Source: Gonatopus flavifemur (lineage: Eukaryota > Arthropoda > Insecta > Hymenoptera > Dryinidae). From it: DNA of 64,000 nucleotides. The position numbers and the translations under genes were made by a program. Position 1 is the first letter of the stretch. Each line of letters starts with the position of its first letter. This document shows, one piece after another, positions 46,161 through 57,712 of this stretch. Below the pieces are notes generated by a model. The model searched no databases and was not told where the DNA came from. It saw only the letters and a program-made list of their open reading frames with translations. Location of the stretch: contig JAFFJZ010000007.1 of the NCBI GenBank assembly GCA_018340375.1, forward strand, positions 8,432,001 to 8,496,000, read 5' to 3'.

Positions 46161-49100
46161 ATTAAACTGGTAACTAATACACTGCTTACGAAATTCATAT
46201 ACTCTTCGAGGAGAATTCAAACAAGATGTTGTACCGATAACAGTACTTCCAGATTAAACTCGACTATGTACAATAAATAGTTACATCATAGTATAGAACT
46301 AAGTTTTCAAATGAATCATCTTATTTCCCCATATCGTTGATAGATATTTCATCCTCAATTACATCAAATCCTGTGCATAGTTTTTTTTTTAAGAAAATGT
46401 TACATTGCATTCTTTATGTTACTCTCATTCTTTTCCATTCCTCTTTCCCCCATTTCAATTCCAACAATACAGGCAAGTCTCATAATGTTTGTTTTCCCTT
46501 TCCCTGGATGGTGTCCTGAATGAGGAGAAATGCCCCTTGCTAAACTTGTTTTTCATAATACAACTCGCCACAAAATTGAATAACTACGGCTTGATGTTCG
46601 TTTTGTTTCCTTTCAGCCCGGTACGATAATTCACATAATATCCCAAGACAGCATGTCACGTTCCTCTGTTTTACGAGATATCAACCCCAGGATACGTTTT
46701 ATATGAATTGGAATAACCTTTATGAGTCTGTCTTTTACCACATAGAATATACACGCTAACAAGTACGTCATATAAAGTACCATCACCTTACCACCTTGCC
46801 ATCTCATTCAAAGGTAAAGCGAAGAACATACCAATCAAAGATCGTACTCGCTTGAGGTACTGGTACCAAATATCGTTTTTGTTCTCTGTAACCGTTCGTC
46901 TATTCTCTATACGTGATGGCTGTTCACGTATGTTCCATCATCGGTTCGTGCCTTGTGGTCAAAGAGAACCTTGATGCCTTGAAGTACGATATTGTATCTG
47001 GCATCGGATGCCGATGCGTGAATGTTTCCATGATTGAGCAAACGGGACGTTAGATGATAGGGAGTATAAATTCATTCCGACATCGCTTAGTCATTCTCGA
47101 TGTAGAATATATTTATACTGAAAATTGTTATTGAGACCGACTACGTTTTCTTCATCCTTCGATCGAATCGATTGAACGTAGGGGGATCGAAACCTCGAGA
47201 TATATCAAGATCTACCAAGCGATGATTTGTGTTTCAACGCTTTATATACCTCAACAGTCCCGACTAATTACCAAGTATGATTCTACTATGTAACTATACT
47301 GAAATATGTATGAAATATACTACAGCCGAGTCATGTACATGGAGGCCAACGTCCTCTCTTCTTCCTCTCTTGGTCTTATATTTCACGAACCCTTTGAGTT
47401 ATTATTCAAAGCAAATCACAACTATAGTGCTGCACTGGATTAACCTTCCTTTTACATGCACGAAAACCTCGGGAAGTGAGGGGGTTCGTGATAAAAACCG
47501 ACCGACTGACTTATTTCACGCTTACATTGATCTTTTGACGTTACATATTTATGTGAGCATGCAAGAGGGATATTAAAGATATCTGGAATATGGAGATTGA
47601 CCAGATTATACGCGAGATAATTAATTCCCGAATGATATTCTCAGCACTTTGGAAGGAATACTCGATAAATAATCGATTTTTGATACTTAGATTTCTCTTA
47701 GATTTTTAGACGAATTCAACAGCAATCATCTAATCAAGATGGATGAGAATTCTATCTGATGCATTGGTTTCTAATTTCCATTATTCCCAGTTCCTTTTGT
47801 TTCACACTCACTCCGAAAACAACCTTTCCTCCATTGAAGTTTATCGCTTCCCTTGCATTATTCATACGCTATTCAATTTCTCATTGGCTTCATGCCAATT
47901 GATACACAGCTCTAAATTTCCTTTTTCTATTTCTACTCGCATCCCCTGTCCGTGCGGGAGAATTTATCATTCCAACTCCAGATCGATTCCACATGGAATT
48001 GATGATTTTTCAAATCATTTCGATGCCCAATAATACCTACGCTAAGCGAGAAAACACGTGGGAATCGGAATATAAACTCATCAATTCTTAATATCTTCTA
48101 CCGCTTTACCTTGACTAATTTGCCGACAATAATCGATCGTTCCAACACTTTCACGTACGAGATGAGGCGACGTGGTACACGCGAGTGTAAGAATGATTTT
48201 AGATTAAAGAGAAGTGAGCGAAAGAGAGTTATTAAAGAGAGGGGAAGTTCATCGATACTAAACGGGTTCGATGAAAGAGAGAAGGGAAGAAAAGAGAGCG
48301 TGAGTATCTTATCGTGGTATCGATTCCTCCGTATAAGCGGCTTAGGATCTCCGGAGCTAGACTAGACGTTCGAGAAGATTGGGCCCGACAGATGAGAACG
48401 AAGGAACGAACGAAGATCGAGCGAGACCTTGGCACGTTTGCTCATTCATAAACATTCCTAAGGTCTTCTTCGTTTCATCTGCTCTTCCTCCGTCGAGTCT
48501 CGTAAGTTGTCTGCAGACGGAAGGGACTGCGAACGCTTGAATAGCCCAAAGTGTCGGTGTGAGTACACAAGATTGCGTTTGTGATACATATCCATATGGC
48601 ATGAAGAGAGCAAAAGAGAAAACAGAGCAGAGGAAGAGGAGATCTGGAGATTGAGAGAACCAAGACATCAAAGAGTGCAAACGAAAAGGTAGAAGCAATG
48701 GCTTCTGCTTGGTGACAGCAATTTGCAGGGATAGTCGCGCACGTACACCCTCGCGGACGCCCGGTCACGTACAGCTTGCTGCATTTCTACTATGTGTCAC
48801 TGAATAATGATTCCTTCACCCTGCCTCTCGCACTGGTCGAAAGCTAATTAAGAATGTGCGGAGATGCGAGAGACGAAGGTCAGGTTCTGTGCCTTCCGAG
48901 TTATCCAAAGGGATAAACAAGAATTCGTAACAATACTGTAAAGGTGAATGGTGATTAGAATGCAACCAGAATGAATAATTTAAAGCGAGGAAAGGTCTTA
49001 AATGATCCGCATAATGAAAATGTTCGAATCACGTGTGTTCTGGAATATTTAGAGTCGAGAAAATTGACGAGAATGATTCATCTTTTCACATGCAAGTATA

Positions 49101-49380
49101 CTTTCGTTATACGTGTATAAATATGATGTTCCAAGAACTTGTTGAGTACAATTCTACTTGTTTTACTATTCGTAGGATAAACACGAGAATTAATAATAGC
49201 GCTCGGTGTTATATGCGCCATTTCCTGTGCGGGGGATTGAAAAAAGGATCTTTCCGTCTTAATTTACATATAATTGTTTGATCTAAAGGGTTATTCATGA
49301 TTAATTTGATATTTACAACGCTGTCTTGGAACATAATATGATGAAACTTACATAGAATTTGTGTACAATTTTATAAAATT
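46161..49380. other. Mostly unique stretch, possible regulatory DNA
   Basis: No transposon ends. The 48.1-48.8 kb part is less AT-rich, purine-skewed (AGAGAGCG, GAACGAAGGAACGAACGAAG) and contains overlapping ORFs on both strands without domains. It resembles host intergenic DNA more than repeat. Confidence 0.35.
47065..47097 (+). promoter_or_regulatory. Possible TATA plus initiator core promoter
   Basis: TATAAAT at 47065 is followed 28 bases later by the A of TCATTC (TTAGTCATTCTCG), which matches the insect initiator TCAKTY at near-ideal spacing. No ORF with a recognisable product follows within 500 bases, so a first non-coding exon or a chance match is possible. Confidence 0.3.
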
Positions 49381-49411
49381 ATTAGGTGTACAACTTTGCT
49401 TCCGCCATTCA

Positions 49412-49521
49412 CAAACGGAAAAAAATGTTTAGCTGTACCAGCTAAATTCTAGCTGTCACAGCGAAATATCTAACTATGATAGCTCAAATCTAGCTGATAC
49501 AGCTAAACATTTTTTTCCGTG
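49412..49521. mobile_element. Group B foldback (CACGGAAAAAAA ends), 110 bp
   Basis: The ends are CAAACGGAAAAAAATG (two extra bases) and, on the other strand, CACGGAAAAAAATGTTTAG. CA lies at 49410-49411 and 49522-49523. The interior is a chain of AGCTG/CAGCT units (TTTAGCTGTACCAGCTAAAT, TAGCTGTCACAGCG), so it folds at several registers. Confidence 0.75.
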
Positions 49522-49528
49522 CAATACA

Positions 49529-49899
49529 CACGGAGAGAAAAAATTTGCTGACGCAGCAAATCCAGGTATTATATATAGAATAGCAAAATTTTTTGCTGAC
49601 CTAGCTAAAAATTTGCTATAACAGCAATCGTGTTAGCTACGACAGCAATTTTTTAGCTGTGGCAGCAAAAAATTTTTGCTCCGCCAGCAAATTTTCAGTA
49701 TTATATATAGAATAGCAAAGAAATTTTGCTGGGATAGCGAACATTTTTTGCTGCCACAGCTAAAAAAGTTGCTGTCGCAGCTAACAAGATTGCTGGAACA
49801 GCAAATAGTTTGCTGCCACAGCAAAAAATTTGCTGCTCTGGCAAAAGGAACCCAGCAAAAGTAGATTTCGCTGCCACAGCGAATTCCTTTTTCTCCGTG
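49529..49899. mobile_element. Group B element with CAGCAA array, 371 bp
   Basis: The left end is CACGGAGAGAAAAAATTTGC and the right end, reverse-complemented, is CACGGAGAAAAAGGAATTCG. CA lies at 49527-49528 and 49900-49901. The interior is a degenerate array of TTTGCTG-N(4-6)-CAGCAAA units, containing ATTATATATAGAATAGCAAA twice. Its right half recurs, decayed, at 2954-3102. Confidence 0.82.
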
Positions 49900-49901
49900 C
49901 A

Positions 49902-50291
49902 TGGTCGAGTGAAACCATTACAGGGGATCGATATCGAACGCAGTTGATGTGTTTGAGCCAAGCATTGAAGGAGAAACGGCCACAGTACCAAGAAAGACAC
50001 GATAAAGTTATCTTCCAACATGATAATGCTCAGCCACATGTCTGAAAACCGGTCAAGACATATTTGGAAACACTAAAATGGAAAGTTTTACCCCATCCGC
50101 CGTACTCTCCAGACATTGCTCCTTCCGACTACCCTTTATTTCGATCGATGGCACACGGCCTGAGTGATCAGCATTTTCATTCTTATAAAGAAGTGAGAGA
50201 ATGGATCGATTCGTGGATCGCCCTAAAAGATGAATCGTTTTTTCGAGATGGGATCCGACAATTGCCAAAAAGATGGGAAAACGTATTTTAA
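49902..50291 (+). pseudogene. Mariner transposase C-terminal half
   Basis: The frame reads SSETITGDRYRTQL, ALKEKRPQYQERHDKVIFQH, DNAQPHV then a stop where the family has Ala. It resumes KPVKTYLETLKW and PHPPYSPDIAPSDYPLFRSM, and ends LPKRWENVF with a stop. The second (HD) and third (PSD) catalytic Asp have 34 residues between them, so D34D. It resembles the transposase at 14673-15951 more than the Himar1-like one at 30012. The internal stop at 50042-50044 and the missing N-terminus make it non-functional. Confidence 0.9.
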
Positions 50292-50476
50292 ATCATAAGT
50301 ATGTATTTTGAGGATAAAGCCTCAAATTTTTGGAAAAAACGGCGGAAGGGAAGTTGTACACCTAATATTTTTCAGGGAATAACGGATGAGGACTGAAAAG
50401 GAATCTGACACCCAAAAATAAGTCGATAGCCTCCGGGAGTCGAGCGGTCTCGATGCTTCAATGGAACTTTGGTATA

Positions 50477-50729
50477 TACTGAAAGAAAGGGTCTATTGAA
50501 TAATATTCGACAGCTAGGAAATTTGGTCACTGTACATAAAAATTTAGTTGCCCAACTAAATATTATTGGTCACAACCAAACTTTTTATTCCCATTGAATA
50601 AACCATTTTATTCATTTTCCAGACAACAAGACTCTTATTTACCCCAACTGGAGTCTAGCTGACGTGAATAAGAATCTAGCTGCGGCAACTAACATTTAGT
50701 TGTCCCAACTAGGGACCTTTCTCTCAGTG
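50477..50729. mobile_element. Group B-like MITE, 253 bp
   Basis: The left end is TACTGAAAGAAAGGGTC and the right end, reverse-complemented, is CACTGAGAGAAAGGTCC. Paired interior words AGTTGCCCAACTAAAT and TAGTTGTCCCAACTA are present. The flanks (TA and TT) differ, so the duplication is not confirmed. Confidence 0.6.
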
Positions 50730-50995
50730 TTGTGGCGTGAACCGAGCTAGAGACAGCCGAAATGGATAGGAGAACGATGCATGAGATGCTTCATATGCGA
50801 GGGGATGTCGACAGGCTCTATGTTTCAAGAGGAAATTCCCACCTGAGAAACCAGGGATTTAAGAAAATCCATAGGAAACCATTTGAACTTACCACAGGAA
50901 AACATAGGGAACCATTTTGATTCCTGTATGGATCCCCAGCTGGACTTTTTCAATAGGGTGGTAAAGGACTCCGGCAAATAGGAGCAGCGCAGCGC

Positions 50996-51250
50996 TCCGG
51001 GGCAGAAAATTAGATCTATTTAGATCTCAATAGATCTGACCAGATCTTGGCAGACCATTAGCGGCCTATTGAAACGCCAGTAATCATTGTTTGTAGGGTG
51101 ATTGTTCAATTACCAAGTTCCTGAGATTTTCCCATGTTTGAGTCCAAATTTGAAGACGTGTGTTAGCAAATATAATCTAAAATCGCAGTTTTTCAGATCT
51201 CAATGGATCTGTTCAGATCTGATCAGATCTAATCTTTTTTTTCTCCCGGG
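50996..51250. mobile_element. Group A MITE with AGATCT repeats, 255 bp
   Basis: The left end is TCCGGGGCAGAAAATTAGAT and the right end, reverse-complemented, is CCCGGGAGAAAAAAAAGATT. GC lies on both sides. AGATCT or a close match occurs at least eight times, clustered within 80 bases of each end (TTAGATCTATTTAGATCT, TCAGATCTGATCAGATCT). Such clustering suggests transposase-binding sites. Confidence 0.6.
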
Positions 51251-51252
51251 GC

Positions 51253-52975
51253 AGCGCTTTAATAGCGCATTTATCGTACATTACCATAGGCGTTTGAAAA
51301 ATGCGCTAATGTTTGCAGTCTTATGCGCTTTATTTTTCAATGGAAGTGCATGAAACGGCACTGTATTCAGTATATTTTTCAGGTGCTTGTACTTGAGGCG
51401 ATACAACACATATGATAAATAACAAAACTTTTTCAACTTCTTATTCTATTACAGAGTACAAAATTTATCCTCGTAAGCATACCATAGTATCTGACATCCC
51501 CTGAACTACACCATTTCTTTTTATATTCCATTCTTGCTTTATTTTGACTCCGTAATTCCAGCATGATAAAATAAAGACAATTGTAAATTACTAAATAACC
51601 TGTCTTCCCTAGCGAATAACAATTTGTTTTTCTTTTCTTTAGCGAGTTACAAGCCATCTTCCATTTAAGCACGGTAGAAAAACTCTTTTGCAAATTTGTC
51701 AGAAAATAAGAAGAGTTGGGAACAAAAGTTCCAACTGCATAGATGAGTAGGTAAGAAACAAAGCTTCCTTGATGACGAAATTATTGATGTAAGGAACAAT
51801 ACATTCACTATATTTGCTTCACGCACTTTCGTTATTCATATAGTATACATTAATTATATGTTTTCCAAGTACAAAAGAGTCCTAAAATTCAATTATGTTT
51901 GTGCAAAAACTATTTTGTATAACCTTTATGCATTCATTCAAAGTTGTAATGATGAAATTCATTAGGATTCATCTGAATTAGAGGCACTGCCACTGCGGAA
52001 ATAAAAATTGTACAGAATACTGAAGTTGCTTCAAGTTCCAAGTCATCCTCTCGACAATTAAGATGATAATGAAATGATAAAACTAGAATCGTTGATCAAA
52101 GTGAAGTGGAGAAACGAAGAACTTCGACGTAGAAAATAATTTTCAGGGCATATAAATTGAGAAATTCTCGTATCATTCAACTTCATTTTCTCGTGAAGAA
52201 CAGAAGAACTCAATTGCAAACGTTGAATATATTTTCGGATTTGAAAAATACACTGCAGATCACGCGGATGTATATAACTGAGCTGAGTTCTCGAAATTTC
52301 GTTGCAACCTTTCACGTATGGAACTGGAATCCTTTTGATTTTCAGATATTCATCTGAATTTCCAAAGGGAAAGAAAGAAGACAGAAAATTCAACAAAAAA
52401 AAACTAAATATGTATCTTATTACCTTGTTCAAGATGGAAACTGGGGTAATGAGATACGTATTCTTTTTTTTCAACTTCTCCGTTTGTGAGAGAAGAATTT
52501 GAAAAAAACTCCATTTGAAAGCTCTTCTAATTGTTCACGAGCTCAAGTATGAAAATCCAAGGAAATTATTCAACAGAAATCTGTAGGAAACAAACATTTT
52601 TTCTGCTGCGTTTTTTTTTTTTTCAAAGCCCCGGTACGGGATACCAGAGTTTCCGTTTAGTCTTCTTTCTTTTCGTAATATCAAAAAGAGAGGTGAAGGA
52701 AACGACAATGGAACGGGTGATTTGATTTCGGCACTCCTGCCAGAAAAGAATCGCGATGGTTCCCGGTATTGAATGGAATTCCGCTAGATAGAAGGATTAC
52801 GTAAGATTCATATACGATTTTTATAGAAATTCTAAATGGATTACAAGTTCGTCGTAAATAGTTCATTGATCGTGATGAATTATGTAGAGGAAGAGAAAAC
52901 GAGGATTAAAATTTGAATTTCTAGTCACGAGAAGGAAGTACTGCGAAAAGAATGAAAACGCAGTTTCAAGATCAT
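51253..52975. other. No supported gene
   Basis: AT-rich unique sequence. ORFs of up to 138 codons (52058-52474, minus) overlap frames on the other strand and lack domains. Confidence 0.4.
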
Positions 52976-52978
52976 TTA

Positions 52979-53654
52979 GGGTGGTTCTCCGGGAGAATGC
53001 AGGATCAAATTAGAAAAATTATTGGCAAGCAGAGCACCAAGGTCGAAGGGATTCGATAATCATATTCGTTAGAACTTATATTCTTATGTATGACAAAAAA
53101 AGAACCAACTCGAAGTATAAGTAAACAACCTTGTAACAACAACGCGAAATTTGGCACGGTTTTTTGCTTGAAAAATTTTTATTTTTGATCCGTTTATGAC
53201 TTATGAGAGCTCATTTTGTTCCTTGTGAGATTTGATAAACCTTTACCATGGGGATTTTTTTATATGAGTCATCATGACACTGTCACACGCTTTGGTTTAT
53301 TATTAGTAAAATACATTCCCATAAACAAAAGCGTGTGCCAGTGCCATGATGACTCATATTAAAAAATTTCCATGGTAAAGGTTTTTTAAGTCTCACAAGG
53401 AACAAAATGAGCCCTCATAAGTCATAAACGGATTAAAAATAAGAATTTTTTAAGAAAAAAACCATGTCAAATTTCGCGTTGTTGTTACAAGCTTGCAAGC
53501 AAAACCTGCTTATTTATACTTCGAGTTGGTTCTTTTTTTGTCATAAATAAGAATATAAGTCCCAACGAATATGATTATCGAATCCCTTCGACCTTGGTGC
53601 TCTGCTTGACAATAATTTTTCTAATTTGATCCTGAATTCTCCTGAAGAACTACC
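52979..53654. mobile_element. PIF/Harbinger-like palindrome, 676 bp
   Basis: Two arms of about 300 bp pair around a short centre near 53310. The ends are GGGTGGTTCTCCGGGAGAAT and, on the other strand, GGTAGTTCTTCAGGAGAATT. TTA lies at 52976-52978 and 53655-53657. GG-starting ends and a TWA duplication indicate PIF/Harbinger. Arm differences are more frequent than in the 6-kb palindrome, so it is older. No coding capacity. Confidence 0.75.
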
Positions 53655-53657
53655 TTA

Positions 53658-55198
53658 AATGCATCAAATGATTTTTGATGAATTAATCAATTTTCTGACT
53701 TGGAAATAATTTTTAAAAATCATGGAGGAATGAGAGATAAGGTTATAAATCTCACAATTCGAAGTTCAAATCTGTGGGAGTAAAATTTCTGATATTTATT
53801 TTCAAATCATTTTGCTTGGTTGATTTTTTTGAGATTTAAATTCTCCTTCTTCCTTTTGGTCTTCGTCCCATCTTTACCTTCGGTTCATAATTTCACCGTA
53901 CATTTCCTTCAGGGATGCTCAATAATCCGTCTGCTGTTTCATTGTTCGATTCCAATCGGTATTGAAAAAGTACCGAAATTTCCAATGTTGAATGGCGAAC
54001 CATTTTTAATGGAAAATAACTTTATTATATCATGGACTTATTTTTTCTCCATTTTCCTATCACGAGTCTCAGGGGGTTAAAAGTTGCATTGTAGTACCGA
54101 TCTCATTCTTTCTCGATAATTCTCCGATACGAGATATCTATCAGCGGTTTGGATTCGTTCCATTCGATGCGAAAAATCTAATGAAAAGTTCTTCTTCTTT
54201 GGTTCAATTTTGATAGTTGAAATTGGAAGAAATTTCAATGGAAGAGACTTAATAAAGACTAGTGAAGATTTTTTTTTCCGAAGTATCTGAGTGGAAGAAG
54301 TTTTGTATTTTTCAACCCCGTAGCAATGGGATATGGTAGTTCAATACTGACTGTGTTTAGCAGAGACTTAATACAAATATATCCGCGGAATTACCTCATT
54401 AACGTCAGTACGCGTCCATAAGGCACGTCACTTCGATACGCTGAATTGAACACAATCGGCATCAAGGCCATAGTAGGGCTGATTAGCAAACACATGACTG
54501 TATCTCTGCACTGAATATCGCAGATCCACTGTATACCCGCATCACATTTTCATCCAGTTCACTCGATCCCAATGGATATTCCGAATTTTGGGAAACTAGA
54601 TAAGAACGAGGGATTAGTTGAAATTTGATTTTAAGGAAAAAAAGCGCACTTCATTATCGAAATTTTCGATAATTCATGAATGGAGTGTGTATTGATTGAT
54701 ACTCACTGTTGTGTCGAATGAATGTGTCCATGGATGACATGTAGCTGAAAGACATACACACACACACACGCACACAAAAGATCAATTGTTAACTTTTCTG
54801 AATACTTCTATGTTCAAAGATATAAAGATTTCAAGATTCGTTCAACTTCTGCTGGATTTTTTTCGCTCACCGAAGGAATGAGAATAAGTAGGTATTGGAG
54901 TTGAATGTTAAAAGAATTCGTGTACAATAAAGATGAGGAGAAAGATAATAATATAATTCAATTCTTCGTGAAATTAAATTATCAAAGAAAATAGAAGAGA
55001 AGAAAAGGTTTTCTCCCGCACTTTGTCTGGTCGTCAATAAATTTGAAACTTCGTTATAGATAGTTCCATTTGAATACTATTCTCCATAAAACATTCTTTT
55101 CGTAAAATTACATTATGTAAGTTATATTCATTTTCTATTATGTACAGAGTATCCGCTCGAGAAATGGAAGCGATGTACATCATCGTTATTGGTACTAT
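53658..55198. other. No supported gene
   Basis: AT-rich unique sequence with a (CA)n tract at about 54753-54777. No credible coding frame. Confidence 0.45.
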
Positions 55199-55200
55199 TA

Positions 55201-56506
55201 CACTGAGAAAAAAAATTTGTGAGCTCAACGAAAATGTAGTTGACTCAACTACGCCAGGAGGTTAGATACGTTCAACTAACTCTGGAAGTTGAATTAAATC
55301 ATTCACCAAGTTGGCCGACTCCGTTGAGTCAACTACGTGAATGGTTGAACCAATAAAAAATTGGCTCCGTCAAGTATCTTAATACATTTGACATAAAACG
55401 ATACAGAATTGTTTAGACTCATTATGTGCTTGACATACTATCTTACATTTTTGTGTCAAATGCACGTAACAATTGATCCCAAGTTTTTAAATTTCGAATC
55501 AACTCAGATTTTCTTTTCAATCGTTTTTCAAGAGTCGTTGAATCAATTCTACACTCGGTTGCAATAAATTTCCAAAAAAGTTCATTGAATCCAATAGTAT
55601 TTGATGTCCAATGTACAAATAACGAGAAAAAACAAATAAAAAATTTCGATTACACAAACCATTCAATGGAAGGGGAGTTCTTTTACCGATGATGAAGACT
55701 CTCTCTCCTCCACCAACGGCGGATAAAGAAGTACAGCGAGTTGTCAGTCAGAACAGAGAGTTTGAAGCCCTAATCGAGAATCGAACCTACCTACCAACGT
55801 GCCTACCTAACCTCATCAAATTCGCGCTTTAACTGACGTAGCTATGCGACGATATACGATTCTCGTGACACAGAATGCAAGTCATTCCCAAACCCTGTTA
55901 GTATCTTGTACCTCGTCATTAGAAATGAAAACCAATTTCAAAGACATTGATATAAAATACTTCAGTTTGTCTTCTGAAATTTATTTCTATTGAATATCTC
56001 CTGAGATTGAAAAATATGTAGAATGAATACGGAAGTAAAATTCTTTTCAAGCAAATGCTGTGGTCATGTTTTGTGGATATATTGAAAAAAAAACAGTCAA
56101 CTGGACATCTGAATACCCTGAACTCGAGAATAATGTTGATTAGTTCCTGGTGTATCATTAAATCAAACAATTGAATCAATTGGAATAATCAATTATTTTC
56201 ATTCAATTAATGATCTGAAGTTTGTAAACGGAAACATTTTTTGTTCATGCAACTGTTCACGTGAGTTGATTCACTTCTTGCTTGGGAGGTTGACTCAACT
56301 ACTTGCGATTTTGAATAGAAGTTTTTCTGATTCCTTGAATTTCATTCGCGTTGGTTCATACAATCAAGTGATAGGTTTGAAACAATGAAACGCGTTGTAG
56401 TTGATTCTACAAATTCCAAGTCGTTTCAACGAAAAATTCATTGATTCACTTGAAAATTTTTCAACTACACTAGGTGGTTGATGGCACTTTTATTTTTTTC
56501 TCAGTG
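55201..56506. mobile_element. Group B element (CACTGAGAAAAA ends), 1306 bp
   Basis: The ends are CACTGAGAAAAAAAATTTG and, on the other strand, CACTGAGAAAAAAATAAAA. TA lies on both sides. Sub-terminal zones repeat GTTGACTCAACTA-like palindromes (55230-55360 and 56270-56480). A SINE-like sequence is embedded at 55765-55860. The only ORFs are short and unrecognised, so it is non-autonomous. Confidence 0.75.
55765..55860 (-). repeat. tRNA-derived SINE head (minus strand)
   Basis: On the minus strand TAGCTACGTCAGTTAAAGCG (A-box region, 55824-55844) is followed by GGTTCGATTCTC (B-box, 55776-55787). These are the two internal RNA polymerase III promoter boxes in correct order, about 40 bases apart. 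The anticodon arm does not fold as a normal tRNA by eye. It is a SINE head or tRNA pseudogene inside the CACTG element. Confidence 0.55.
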
Positions 56507-56508
56507 TA

Positions 56509-57471
56509 TTATAAAACTCTGTAATTATTATTCATTCTTTCATCATTTTGTCTTTTTACTTCCCTTTCATCGTCTTTTTTTTTTAATGCCGAGATGACAG
56601 GGATGCGGTTTGCTGCCCTCCGAAGACAGCATTATAACTTTCAACAGATGGTGGTGAGTAACGCAGCGTTATGTGGGTTTGACGTTTCACCTACTTCGTA
56701 ACACCTTCCGTATAATTAGTATCGTCCCGAATAAACCGCCTTTTTTTCATTATTTTTGAATCATTCGAAGAACGGGTGTTGATAAATATTAGAATTTCTC
56801 AGTGGAATTTGAATCATAATATCACTCTTCGAAAGTGTAGATTTTCAGTAAAGTTCATGAACTGATCTTCGGAATTGTAATTTAATCAGCAGATGGTTGA
56901 AAATTCAAGCTCCAGAGCGCAGGAAGAATCTACCAAACGTATGAATGTATGGTACAAATCTGTCCCTTGAGATGATCTTGAACTTTGGTACGGTGAATGA
57001 AAAAAAAATCTCTTCGCGTGAAATCTCATGTGGAAAACTGAGATCTAAATTATATAGAAGTTGTAGCAAAAATCAGCTGGGGAATAATTATATGGAATGA
57101 CTGATTTTACTTAGAAATGAATTTGTTCGTTTCTCTTTGAGCTTGAACATCAAACTGGATGCTCATCAGACCCAAATCATCTGCTATCTGCGTGAATTTA
57201 TAGAGTGAATCTGTTTTACATAAATAATTTTGAAAATAGAAAAACAATAGTGGTTCAATCAAGAAAACATCATAATGAAAATAATTATGCCTTTACACCA
57301 AACACTGACGGATTTTCTTCCCGATTTTGTCAGCAATTATTGCTGTCGAAACTTAGCAGGAAGATTTTCATCTGTTCTCAACTGAAAATCATTGTCTGTG
57401 AATTCCTAACAAAACTGCTAAAAAATTTCCAATTTTCCCGAAATTGCAACCAAACTCAAACTTCAAATGGT
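56509..57471. other. No supported gene
   Basis: AT-rich unique sequence. The ORF at 57205-57621 runs into the MITE at 57474, has no domain, and is not credible. Confidence 0.45.
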
Positions 57472-57473
57472 AA

Positions 57474-57710
57474 CCCAGATCGAAAAATTTTGACGGTTTT
57501 CGTCCTGATGGTTGATCAATGTGGACAAAAACAGTACTTTTTGAAGATTATAGTTCGGGTTTTTCCTTCAACGAATGAAAGTGATCGAAGAGAAATCCAG
57601 ATCGAAATCTTGAAAAAGTAGTGTTTGTCCGCATCAATCAACCATCAGGACAAAATCAGTCTAAAAATGAAATAAGAGGATAAAAAACCGTCCAAATTTT
57701 TCGACTCGGG
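57474..57710. mobile_element. Group A MITE, relative of the 5.7-kb copy, 237 bp
   Basis: The left end is CCCAGATCGAAAAATTTTG and the right end, reverse-complemented, is CCCGAGTCGAAAAATTTGG. AA lies at 57472-57473 and 57711-57712, a non-palindromic duplication. The interior pairs CGTCCTGATGGTTGAT with ATCAACCATCAGGAC. Confidence 0.82.
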
Positions 57711-57712
57711 AA

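Larger units (their letters stand above)
49382..50365 (+). mobile_element. Mariner remnant, 5' half replaced by two inserts
   Basis: The ends are TTAGGTGTACAACTTTGC and, on the other strand, TTAGGTGTACAACTTCCC, both followed by TTCCGCC. TA lies on both sides (49380-49381, 50366-50367). The left end is followed almost at once by two group B elements (49412-49521, 49529-49899). After them only the C-terminal half of the transposase remains. The N-terminal domain and first catalytic Asp have been lost. Confidence 0.88.

Noticed and set aside
49529..49899. Regular CAGCAAA/TTTGCTG spacing, suggesting a CRISPR-like array
   Set aside because: Units are degenerate, variably spaced and inverted, have transposon ends and a CA duplication, and the window is eukaryotic.
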